Made by a program: the position numbers and the translations under genes. 64,000 nt of DNA from Voacanga thouarsii (Eukaryota; Streptophyta; Magnoliopsida; Gentianales; Apocynaceae). Within the stretch, counting starts at the first letter, position 1. Each line of letters starts with the position of its first letter. Positions 24,511 to 35,149 of this stretch are shown piece after piece. The DNA lies in the NCBI GenBank assembly GCA_026120185.1, contig JANUWF010001110.1, forward strand, positions 2,457,001 to 2,521,000, read 5' to 3'. Under the pieces are notes generated by a model. That model did no database searches, had not been told where the DNA came from, and saw nothing but the letters and a program-made list of their open reading frames with translations.

Positions 24511-26787
24511 ATCTTTTGTTTGTGTATTTCTCTGAAAGAATCTGGTTAATTTGATGGGTTTTCCATTGGTAGAAGACGTGATTTTTTCCTAAAATTATGT
24601 CTAGTTACTATAAGCATGAATTCTAGGACCAGATCTACAAATAGGGGTGCAGTATGTTATCACTTTTGATGATATGTATAACCAAAAACCTATATGAAAT
24701 GTTACATCTGCTACCAGATCTGGCAATAATATGCTACTCTTTCTCTTCCCTTTCCTTGCAAAATTCATAAATCATGAGTACTTCTATTTTAGTTCCTTAG
24801 CATACAAACGCTCACGAATATGTTAGTTATCCAACTTTAGTAGATCTATGATAGCCATCACTTTTCATCCGTTTTCTATGTTTGTTTTTGCTAACCTACC
24901 AAAGGGCATAAGCATGTATCCTAAGGTTCAACTCATAGATCTATGTATATCTCCAGTTCTTTCACCTCATCTATATGTTCTTCTTTGGTTTTCAACAGAG
25001 TCTGAGCAATGAAATTGATAGAATCAAGAAAGAGAATGACAGCATGCAGATTGAATTAAGGTAATCTGCCATGTAATCGTTCATATCTTGTAAAAGGTTT
25101 TTTTGTGGCTTTTTGTTTTCATTTTTGGGACCTAGTTACTTTTTTCTTCCTTTCTTTAACCACTAATGTGACAATATATTTCAGGCACCTGAAAGGGGAG
25201 GACATCTCATCTTTGAACCACAAAGAGCTCATGGTTTTAGAAGACGCTCTAGAAAATGGGATTGGTAGCATCCGTGACAGACAGGCATGGATTGCCATTG
25301 AAAAGTCTTTAAGTCCATTAAAATCTTTCTCATTTCTTGATTGTGAAATCATGTATCTTTATTTATTCTTCTTCTGTGTCTTGCTATTCACAGAGTGAGA
25401 TTGTCAAGACAGCGAGGAAAAATGTAAGTGCAAAAACAGTTAACGTCCCTTGCCATCTTTGATTACACATATGTTATAATTGATGATTTTGTCATCTTAT
25501 ATTAGAAGTATATTCGTTCTTGTTACTTAAACAGATTGCCTAATTTAGGTTGCCTAACTAAGTGTAAGGAGCTTGGCTTTTGTTTGTTGGCAAATTAACA
25601 GGGACAGATCTTGGAGGAGGAGAACAAGCAGCTTCAGTATCTTTGGGTAAGTCATTGATTCATACAAGTATATGCTGATACTTTTAGAGGTGCAGGAATG
25701 TTTGGATTTTGCTACTCAAATTTGTGGTGCAGGAATGTTTGGATTTTGTTACTCAAATTTGTGCAGGAATGTTAAAAGTACACAAAGAAAAAGACTTGGG
25801 AAGGTAAACCATATGGTATTTGGCGTCGGGTTCTGTTGGCAATATCTTATAGCCCCTGATATGGAATGAAATTTTGGTACAGGGTGACAATACGAGGATG
25901 GAGACCAAATATTAAAGAAACTGTCAACATATTAGAGAATAATCCACTTGCACAAATATATTGTTTGAAATGGATAAAATATAAAAGGCACATGGAGCAT
26001 TAAAATCTTGTGTCTTTTGAGATCACTACGAAAGTTAAAATAGCCATGGAATTTACAAACGCAGGAAAGAATGTGGTTGAAAATAATGTTATAAATTTTT
26101 AAAAATTTTTGGGTCAGAAATAAATTTTTTATTTTAATTTTTCTAAAGAAAATATGGGGTTTCCAAAACTTTTGAAGACCACCCCTAGATGAGTCCCTCG
26201 TTAAAACTAGGCACTATAAGTACTGAAATATTATTTCCTCTGCCAATTATTTATACATGAAAGCTGCTCGATTTGGTTTTGTTAAGTTGAATATATAGGT
26301 ATAAATATATATTCGACATTAGGCTATATCCAATCCTTTCTTCTGTCCCTTCCCCCACTCCTTGTCTTCCCTTTCCCTCTCCCCACCTAAAAAAATTAAA
26401 AAACCTTTAAAAAAGTTTATTATATAGCTATAAAAATATCTCAAATCCTCCAAGTGTGTGTTCTTTACTTGAGAAATCAAGTATTGCATTTAATACAAGA
26501 ATTTGTGGAATATAATTTCTTTTGTTTAATTTTCAGACTACAGTTACTATGAAATCCCAAGAAAAACATCACACTTCTCGCCTTCTTAGTACTTCTTAAA
26601 CATTATCCATCTGTCTTTCCTTGATGTTTTGTATTCTTGGCAGCATCAACAAGAGCTTGCAAGCATGAAGAACGCAGTTGAGGAGACTGAAGATGTCTAT
26701 CACCAAAGGGTTAGAGACTACCAATCCCAGATGCCATTTGCCTTTCGCGTGCAGCCAATGCAACCTAATCTCCACGAGAGGATCTAA
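24038..26787 (+). CDS. PI: PISTILLATA/GLOBOSA-type MADS-box transcription factor (7 exons)
   Basis: Floral B-class regulator: with an AP3/DEF partner it binds CArG boxes in the nucleus and specifies petals and stamens. Exons are 24038-24225, 24378-24444, 24999-25060, 25185-25284, 25394-25423, 25602-25646 and 26644-26787 (188, 67, 62, 100, 30, 45 and 144 nt), coding for 211 aa. Lengths and phases are those of PI-lineage MIKC genes, including the 30-bp exon 5. Residues 1-60 are the MADS domain ([40 protein letters not shown]). Residues 61-85 are the I region, ending KKLWDAKHE. About 86-164 are the K domain ([28 protein letters not shown]). The C terminus carries the PI motif [18 protein letters not shown]. 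All introns are GT-AG except intron 4, which needs a GC donor. No frameshift or premature stop is present, so it looks functional. Confidence 0.95.
24474..24506. repeat. (TA)n microsatellite in PI intron 2
   Basis: An uninterrupted TA run of about 33 bp lies 30 bp after the intron 2 donor, just past a CT-rich stretch. Confidence 0.95.
25285..25393 (+). other. PI intron 4 with GC-AG splice sites
   Basis: Exon 4 ends ...GACAGACAG and the next bases are GCATGG. The acceptor is CTATTCACAG before AGTGAGATT. Placing the donor here gives the conserved 100-bp exon and phase 0. The nearest GT dinucleotides downstream (in AAAGTCTTTAAGTCC) would add 9-14 non-family codons or break the phase. Retention of the 109-bp intron would add 37 codons and reach a TGA at 25396-25398, losing the PI motif. 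Confidence 0.75.
25691..25773. repeat. Tandem duplication in PI intron 6
   Basis: A ~36-bp unit starting TGCAGGAATGTTTGGATTTT occurs at 25691-25727 and 25728-25761 with one base change and a small length change. A 12-bp partial third copy lies at 25762-25773. It sits about 45 bp downstream of the exon 6 donor. Confidence 0.9.
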
Positions 26788-27817
26788 AGCTACTAATTTC
26801 ACTTCCGCACTAAAACTTCCAGATTGCTTTATCCAGTGAAGTCATCATTTGCAAAAACATTGTAATAATGCAAACTTGTATGCTGCAGTGAAAGACTGAG
26901 TGAATTGCATTTCTCTATCTGTGTTTCCTGGCTACTATTTATATCAATTTAATGTGTTTTTCAATACCCAACTGTTATAACTAGGATGTCGTACACTAGG
27001 TGCAACTTCTAGTTGTGTTTCTACTCATCAAGAACCTTTTGCTTTTGTGTTTGAGTGGTTCATTTTCTTGTTCCTTTTTCATTTAGGGAATATCTCAAAG
27101 GCATATAAGGTAAACCTTGAGCAGCAGTGCCCGTCCCCTAGCATGAATCGGGTAAGCCAAAACAGGATTCAAAACTGCATCTTTTTTGCAGAATACGAGA
27201 TGTAGTTAGCCAATCTACACTCTAGAGACAATTTGTGTTTGGATAGTTATCCTGTGTTGGAGTTGTTAGTGTTATTTATTGCTGATTCTTTATGGAAAGA
27301 ATAATGTTGCATTCATGGAAGATAAAATCAAGTAAAAGATCAACACAGTGAAAGAAAATAATTCATAGAGGTGAAAGAAAAGGATTGGGTTAAAGCCAAT
27401 TCCAACCGCCACCAACATCAGTCTTTCACACTGTGAAAAGATCACGACTAATTAAAGAATTTTTTGTCATGAAGCCTCAAAAATGTTGTCAATTCTTTTT
27501 CATTCTTGAGACTTCGTAAATTTTCTCAAGAAAGTTTAATGAATAAAAAATTATTTAAGGCTTGCAAACTGACTTATGTCGATGAAGCCTCACTATAAAT
27601 AGGCTGATATGGAGAAGCTTGAGTGCAAGTGGTGAGCAGAAGTAAGTGAAGTGAGTGCGCACAATGTATTTGTGAATAGTGGTGTGGTGAGGGATCGAGG
27701 AAAATTGTGAATAAATATTTTTGTATCAGTGTACTCTTATAACATTTTTTTCAAATAGTGATAAAATTATTTTTAGTTATTTAGCCACTTAATATTTCTC
27801 TACAACATTCACATCAC

Positions 27818-27870
<53 letters not shown>

Positions 27871-27960
27871 GCGCCACTGATTGTATAGAAAAAGGTTTAG
27901 CAATTAACTCATTGGTTTCAATCTAAAATTTAATAACTTAAACTTTTAGGTCAAAATTCT
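26788..27960. other. 3' flank of PI and intergenic DNA
   Basis: The first ~120 bases are probably 3' untranslated region, with a near-polyadenylation signal AATAAT at about 26864. The rest holds no ORF or domain I recognise. A pure TA run lies at 27821-27868. Confidence 0.45.
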
Positions 27961-28600
27961 CTATAAAAAAACTTGCAGTCAGCAACAGTCAAATTCATCA
28001 CAGACGCATATTTGAGATGATTTTACAACAGCCAACCCAATTGATAATAAGTTGGTTGCTAACAGTGACACAAGGACAAAGCCATCGCAATTAGTAACAC
28101 ATTTGCAAAGGCACACAATACGCAACTATCGAGTCAAAGATAGAAGGCGAAACATTAGTTACGGATTAACGACGATATTATCACTAAGTTCTTGCTATTT
28201 GTGACTTAGTGGCGGCTATTTTTTGCAAATTTGTTTAGGGTGTAATTATTCTGTTTCTAATCCATTGTAAGTAGCAATGGCTATTGCGATAGTTCTAGTT
28301 TTTAATTTTTATAAAAATTTTAGCTATTGCTATTTTTTGCAATACTTTAGTGACGACTTCTTCTGAATCCATCGCAAAGCCCTCATAAGTAGCAATGGTT
28401 TTGAGATGACACTATCGGTAAGTCTTGCAATTTACATCAATTTACCAAGTACCATAAAAAAGCTAACGAAATTTTGAGGTGATCTTGTGATGATTTATCT
28501 ATAAGTCATCGCAAAGCCAATGCCAATTTCCCAAGTCATTGCAAATCTGTCGCTAGTTTTAGGCATTTTTATTTTTTTCTGCGAATAGCCATTTAAATAT
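27960..28600. repeat. Subterminal repeat region of a decayed CACTA element
   Basis: Short motifs of the CCATCGCAAAG, AGCAATGGTTTTG and GCTATTGCGATAG kind recur many times in both orientations (for example about 28081, 28275, 28367, 28394 and 28504). This clustering is typical of CACTA subterminal regions, and the En/Spm-type transposase remnant lies next to it. A clear CACTA terminus was not found. Confidence 0.5.
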
Positions 28601-28778
28601 CAAACATGTAACATTGTTGAAAGTGTAGAAATCTAGCAAAGTAAATTGCATTCTGATATAATTCTGAAACCAATACTAAATTACAACAAATATGAATAGC
28701 AAAGTATAATTACAATGATCCAAACATTTATATATGTAATTAAAGTATTATACTACATAAATAATACAAAAAATACAA

Positions 28779-30620
28779 TTATGCAGGTAAAGGAGCAATA
28801 GCATCAGCTGAAGACGAAGGGGAAGGACTGTCAAACCCAACACTAGGACTTGGATAAGGATCAAGGGAAAACAAATGGAATATCAAAATCATTTGCATTC
28901 ATCATTAAATGCAGACGACAACTCTAGTACAACCACCCCCATCTTCTTAGACGTACCTATCATCTAAGAAGTGAGGCTCGTATCTCTCACCTCAACACTC
29001 CTCCCAATCCTCTCTTCATACTGCTTGTACCTATCCTATTGACTCCTTCATCGGTCCTCAAATTTTTGAATCCTCTACTGAACTCTAGTCTTAACTATCT
29101 GATCAACATCATTAGTTGTGGAAGAAAAGGATCCAAGCAATCGAGACTGATGATCAGCTCCCTAAATCGACTAGCCTCTGATCCCATCCTATAGATACGA
29201 TCCCTATTGAATTTGCTAGCCACCTCAACAAAAATGGCCTCGTCATTTGGGACGATAGAGGAGTTGATGGTGCCGCTAGACTCCATTGGAGAATAACTCT
29301 CCTTTGTGGCATTTGCATTCTCCTGGACTAAAATACGAGTTTATAAACATTAAAGGAATAGTTAAGAGTGCTCACAGTTCTAGACAATTCAAGAATTTAA
29401 AGATCCCTGATATTGTCACAATATTTCGATTCTCCTATATCCTCAATATCGGTTGCGAACCGTAGTGCTAAAATCTTCATCTCGTCTGTCCTAAAACTTC
29501 GAAACAAGATTGGACAGGTATTCGGATCTTTAGTTCTAATGGTACAAAGACGGTTCTATTTCGATTTTTGAATATTTTTGAACATTTTCACAAAAAATGC
29601 TGTTATCCACAAATTTAAAAAATATGTATTAATATTTCTCAAATCTTAATCTGACACAAGCTTTTAAAATAAAGTTGAAACAACCTCTATGGTAATGAGC
29701 AATCACAATCTTAATACAAATTTCAATCTTAACATAAATCTTAGTCATAATAAATAAAATGCATAATTGAGTCTTAAAATATTACCTTAAAAATTAGAAT
29801 AGAATTGATTATATTATTTCTAATCTTTTACTCATTAGAAAAAAAAAAAAATTAGGATCCTTTATCTTTATTTTAAAATATATAGATGCCTATATGACTT
29901 ATTCGGTTCTAGTTTCGGTTTCATGCAGTTCGAGATGGTTATCACATGGTTTGGGACGGTTTTGTATGGATATTGCATAAACAAATTTCAGGATGGTTCG
30001 GTTCGAAAAAAGTTAAAAGTCAACAGTTTTTTCGATTTTGATTCTTTTCAGTCAAGTTATTCAGATCGGATCAATTATTCTCCAATCTTGTGAGTAGTTC
30101 TAGGAACAATAATAATAAGCAATATATGAATAAATTATTATCACCAAGATCTTCTACGGATGCTTGCCAATGTACTGATGCTATCTCTTCCCTATCTAGA
30201 AAACATATATAGTCTCCTAAACATCTCCAAATAGCTAAAGTGCCCCCTAATCCCTCCTCTACAGTTAATTTTATAAAAGAAAAATATTATTTCAAATAAG
30301 ATAATAAGACTGAAACAATGACAATTATATAAAATTTGAAACAATAGAATTTACCATACGCTTCTCATGCTCTGTAAAGGAGATCGACCCTCCTGTGTGA
30401 CCAATGTTGCCACAAGAATTGTTCCTTTTAGTAGATTGCAGAATCTACTGATATCTGGGGGCTTGCCAATATTAGCTCATCTCATCCCAATCAGCTGGAT
30501 TGATCCAAGTGGGATATGAATTAGCGGGTGTAGTCTTCCATGTTCTCAATCAGAAAACCTCATTAAGTACTTCTTCTCTTAATTTCTCCATATCAAGACA
30601 ATATGCTTAGAAGACCATCG
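28779..30620 (-). pseudogene. En/Spm (Ptta-type) transposase remnant of a CACTA element
   Basis: Read on the minus strand, 30360-30540 encodes blocks typical of the plant Ptta/En/Spm transposase family: YPTWINPADWDEM, YWQAPRYQ, then NNSCGNIGHTGGSISFTEHE. A probable intron follows, then a degraded block near 30190-30260. The C-terminal block at 29095-29286 has NDEAIFVEVASKFN, RDRIYRMGSEASRF. A proline/serine-rich tail appears to end at a TAA at 28779-28781. In-frame stops (in the YWQ block and at 30190-30200) and a long unrelated gap (29330-30120) show that it is dead. The family name comes from motif recall, supported by the adjacent subterminal repeats. Confidence 0.7.
29330..30120. other. 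Intron or later insertion within the transposase remnant
   Basis: The sequence between the two recognisable transposase blocks has no coding signal. It contains repeated GGTTCGG/TTCGGTT-type phrases (about 29900-30070) that look like an independent low-grade repeat. I could not find terminal repeats or a target duplication. Confidence 0.35.
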
Positions 30621-30989
30621 AAATAGTTTTTGCAAATACAATAAGTGATCACTATTTAAAGTTCAATAACATATAAATTAGATTAAATTTGCACACAAAT
30701 ACAATAAATTATCACTATTTAATTAAGTTTCAATAACATATAAATGAGATTAAATTTGAAAAAAAGAAAAAGAAATGGAAACGTACTTGTAGCATCCTAC
30801 TAGGATATAATGTCAAGAGAGTCGAGGATGTTGCCATGTCCTTAGAACTAGGGGTCTTTATAACTAGGCAAGAGCAAAAGTAAAAAAAAAAAAAAAAAAA
30901 AATCAAACTTAAATACAATCCGTCACAACTATTACAAGAATCTTCGAAGTGAATCTCCGATTAGTACAAATCCAAAGCAATAACATAAA

Positions 30990-31640
30990 TAAAAGTGCAA
31001 CCTAAGTCTTGGTCTCTAATGATTCCCCACCTTATTGAAACTAGTACCTCCTGAAACATGAGAAAGAAAACATGTGAAGAAGATTTATCAATAAGTCCTG
31101 TATATGCTCATGACGAGTTTGCAACATTTCATGATGCATTTTTTACACAAACATTAGCAAGAAACATTGCAAGTCATCATTCAAGCTACAATTACTGAGT
31201 GGTTTCTATTTACATTAATGCACAAATCAGTCAATTTGATTTCAAAAGCTCAAATTTTAGAATTATTTTCAAATCATAACCACTTATATTTTGATTGCTT
31301 CACAACTTTCATAAATTAGAGAGGTCATGAAACCTTGCATCATAACTAGTAACTGTAAAGCTCTGCATCACAACAAAGTGGGTGATTGGCCCACTGGGTA
31401 GGATTCTCCTCTCTTTCCTACCCAAACTTACCAGTCATCCATCTCTGGTTAATAGTTTCACCAAGACTAGGTGTTAGCACGAATTGGCCTGACTTACTAG
31501 TATTAGTGCCTCTTCCTGAAAGAGTTCATTTCCCGGAGATGGCCACCTACTGCAAGACTAGCATTAACTCTCAGAAGCTAATGCTAGAAACCTACCCTAA
31601 TTAAGTACTCAATGATACCTTATCTTGTTAGGGATATGCT
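30990..31640 (-). mobile_element. Old gypsy (Tekay/Del-like) LTR fragment, inverted copy
   Basis: Its minus strand matches 22080-22540 block by block (see that entry), including a shared ending of the TTTCAG.....TACTAGTTT type (minus strand near 31045; plus strand near 22490). The two copies face each other with the PI gene and the transposase remnant between. The 31386-31604 reading frame lies inside it and is not a gene. Confidence 0.5.
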
Positions 31641-33325
31641 CAAACAAACATGTTTAGAATGGTGAAGTCAACAAACATGAATTAGTGTGGTTTCTATGCA
31701 AAGCGTTTTTAGGAATAATTTTGTTTTTAGAAAAACATTAGTTTGGTCAAAATATTAGTTGGTGCACAAAAATGTGATTTATCCATGTTTGTTTAACACT
31801 CGTATTTTTTTTACACAAAATATTCAAAAAGGGTAATGACTTGCAAACTGGTACTTGATTTACCAAACTAAGTTATACAAGGACTTACTGAATTAGGGTC
31901 TCTTTATAATCAGTTAAAAGTTTGCCTGGCACATTCATCATAACTACAATGTATCATATATCACACAAATAGAATCGACCATAATTCTATGAACAAGAGT
32001 ACACTAAGATAAAACACATGTTTATCACCCTATTTTGGTCATATAAAAGGTGTAACCTATACAAGTTATATACAAAAAATTAGAGTATCAACATTATCCA
32101 CCAAAACATGCCACCAATCTAAACCTTAATTTTACTCCCAACACAAGCATTAAAACTATCAATTCAATCATCTTGCATCATACAAGAATATAGAGACTAA
32201 CAAAAGATGCGATCGAGAATTACTTGGAGAGGAGAATGAATCCGACTAGGTGTTCAAGAATCCGAGAATTTCAATCTTAAAAAATGGTTGCTCCCCTTCC
32301 ATGCCAAATCCATGATTAGTGGTGACAAGAAGAATCTGAGATAGTGCTTGTCTCGGTTGTTTAAAGATGGAAAAAGAAAAGAAAAATGACTGAGAAAGCG
32401 ATGTATCCAAGAGCAAGGGAAAGATGAGATGTTTATCTTGTCGTAGTAGAGTAGGGACTGAGAGCAATGGAGCTTGATGGTGTCTCTAGTTTGAGAAGGG
32501 AATTGAGAGAGTGTGTGTGTAGCTTTCATGAGACAAAAGGGACTAGTAACTGGGGAGATGAAACCGGGAGTAATAAGGGAGATTGTTTTAGTTTTAGTGA
32601 AAAGAAGAGGACTATTTGATGATTAGAGAACTATTTTGGCTGTGTAGAATTTTGGGGAGGCTGAATGGCTTTTCTATGTGTTTATCGATTGAAGTAGTTG
32701 AGGGATGACAGTTTTGGTTGAAATGGTTGAGAGATAAGACTACTTTAGTTTCATTGGCTAGAAGGGAGAAGAGAGTGTATAAAACCGAGAGAGGAAGAAA
32801 GTGTGTTTTGGTTGTGCTTTAGTGTGTAGGCCGAAATGGGAGAACAGTTGAGAGTTCTTGCTATTTTTTGGTTTAGTGTGCTAGGGAGAAGGCTTGACTA
32901 AATTGCTCTTCCTAATTTGATGGAGGGGTTTCGACTAAGAGGTAGGGAGAGATCAGTGGAAGTAGTTTGAATCTTGAACAAGGGAGTAAGGAAAGTGGAT
33001 TATTTTGCTTTGATAAACTAAGGAAAATTTCCCCCCTTACTTTTTCCCCCAATTTCGGCCGACCTAAACAAGGAAAGAGAAAGCTATATATGATTAATGG
33101 CTGACCAAAATCAAGGGTATTCAACCATATACTATGCTGGAATTTTGGTGCTGCAAGAACAAAAATATTAGGATTTTGAATTCAAAATTTGGGGAGGGAA
33201 AGAGGGGAAAGATGCAGTCAGCTTTTAGAGAGGGTTTAACTTTCCATTTTGATAGGAGGAAATTAAGGTGATGGAGGGTTACATGGGACTGAAATCCTCT
33301 TGCTGAATTGGTATAGGTCTTTCGT
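31641..33325. other. Non-coding flank interrupted by copia B
   Basis: No gene is recognised. The 32200-33300 part is rich in GAGAG and GGGA phrases with TATAAAACCGAGAGAGG near 32776, which could be an old promoter or LTR leader. Minus-strand ORFs at 32246-32529 and 32912-33124 have no domain. The sequence continues at 42442 on the other side of copia B. Confidence 0.35.
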
Positions 33326-33330
33326 GCAAG

Positions 33331-35115
33331 TGAAGGCTTGAAAGGGGAAAACATAGAGCATGCAGCAAAAGCGAAAACAAAAAAAAAAAAAAAAAAGGAA
33401 AAACTGAAGAATAGAGGAACTCGAATAGAGCCGGCGCCGGTCATGCTTTGGCAGGACTCCAAGGTTAAAAAATTTCTAACCTTTTCTTCTTGTTCTCAAA
33501 AATGACTGGACCGGAATGTGTGCAACCGAGGTAGGTGTGCTGGTGGAAACCTCTTGTGCAATTCCTACAAGTCTCCTACTTCGTCTTTTCATGTAGGTGA
33601 ATGACAAACTCTCGATCTTCCAGTATATGGCTTGCCTAATTCCGTTTGGTGAACAACTCACAGACTAAGGAATATTTTTTGGAGAGAGAGAGAGAGAGAT
33701 GTCTGGTTTTTTCACAGAGAAGAAGCCGTGACAAAAACGTTATGTCCAATCTTCCTATTTAACCTCAATAAAATCCTAAGTTAAACTGGATTGGCCCATT
33801 GGACTTTTAGTTTAGTCTTTTGGACTTAATTAATTATTCTAATTAGAACTGAATAATTGGCCCAATTAATAATTAATTTTTCAGCCCAAATAAACTAGTC
33901 CAATAAATAAGCCTATATTAGTTTAATCCCAGGTTAATCTTTAATTATTCAAACTGGGCCAAAACCTTGAATAATTAATTAAACCACCAAAATAATTTAA
34001 TTAATTCTTTCTCTCCATGGACCTTTATTTTATTCTAGCCCAATAATTAAATCAGACTACTTAAATAAAATAAATTTCATTTAATTTAATTTAAGACCAA
34101 TTCCTTAGACTGTATTTAATTAGGACTCACGGTCTATACTGGGGACCAAAAGACACACCGCTTTGGCTACTAAAATGACCAAAATACCATTGCCATATAC
34201 ATAGCTGTATTTTGCATTTTAAATATTTCTTAATATCACTATAAGGAAATATTGACCCCAATGATAGTGCTGCGTTAGCAAAGTCTCCAACCTATAGGTG
34301 TAATGATTAAAATACCCCTCTATATATCGCCGTACATTTAATGTGAAAGAAGTGTACTGACACCTCTCTAAATGACATCTATCATCCTTAGACTTCTAGT
34401 CCAATTATCCATGACTTCCTGAATTGTTTCTTCTTTCCAAGGGAGCTACCCTAAAGCAAACATCCAAATTATGTTTCCCAGGGCCTCGAATATTTAGATC
34501 GTTCAGACAACCACAAGGGGCGATATAGTATAGAAACTATCTTGTACAAATCTGTCTTAACTAACTAGTCACATATGCCCAACATGCAAGTATATTGGCC
34601 CTATGATAGAACCTCAACTATAGCATATTAAAGTATATGCTTCTAGCTTCGTCAGACCACCAACTCATACTCAAGTCGTAGAGTACTAGTCCACGCTATA
34701 GCGATAGTAGTCTAGGTTTCTACCTTATAGTACTTTTAGAAATCAATACTACAGGTCCTGTTCTACGTATTCGAAATACGCTTATATCATGAAGTGAGTG
34801 GACTACTCACTGGCTAAAGGTAAGCCATTCCCTATTTGGAATTTATAACATAATAACCTAAGCATAATGAGGTTCCCAGTCTCATCAATCAGTTAAGAAT
34901 GAATGTTTTTGTGTTAAGAAACCCATGATCTATACCTTACTGTGAAAGACCTCCATTCACATAGATTACTTACTTAAACACAATGGGTCTTTTCTAAACG
35001 TAATTGTACACAAATAAGATGTAAATTCACAAACAATTTCTGAAAATAAATTCTTTTATTAAAACATTCAATGTTTACATCAGAAATCTAGTCTAAGAGG
35101 GCATATTTCCCAACA
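33331..35115 (-). repeat. Copia B 3' LTR
   Basis: 1785 bp. Its minus-strand start is TGTTGGGAAATATGCCC and its end is CAAGCCTTCA. It aligns along its length with 40632-42436 with scattered substitutions and small indels (I estimate about 90% identity by eye; not computed). ORFs at 33121-33661 (-) fall partly in it and are not genes. Confidence 0.95.
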
Positions 35116-35126
35116 ATCTCGCACTT
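35116..35126 (-). other. Copia B polypurine tract
   Basis: The minus strand reads AAGTGCGAGAT directly before the 3' LTR. Copia C has AAGTGGGAGAT at the same place, so one G has become C. Confidence 0.8.
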
Positions 35127-35149
35127 GCACTCTAAGACTAAGTAAGTCC

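Noticed and set aside
25105..25398. 97-aa open frame running through PI exon 4 and intron 4
   Set aside because: It is exon 4 plus flanking intron sequence. Only the 100-bp exon part is conserved; noted as the possible retained-intron product.
32246..32529. Overlapping minus-strand reading frames of 73 and 91 aa
   Set aside because: Two overlapping frames without motifs in GA-rich DNA; no support for coding.
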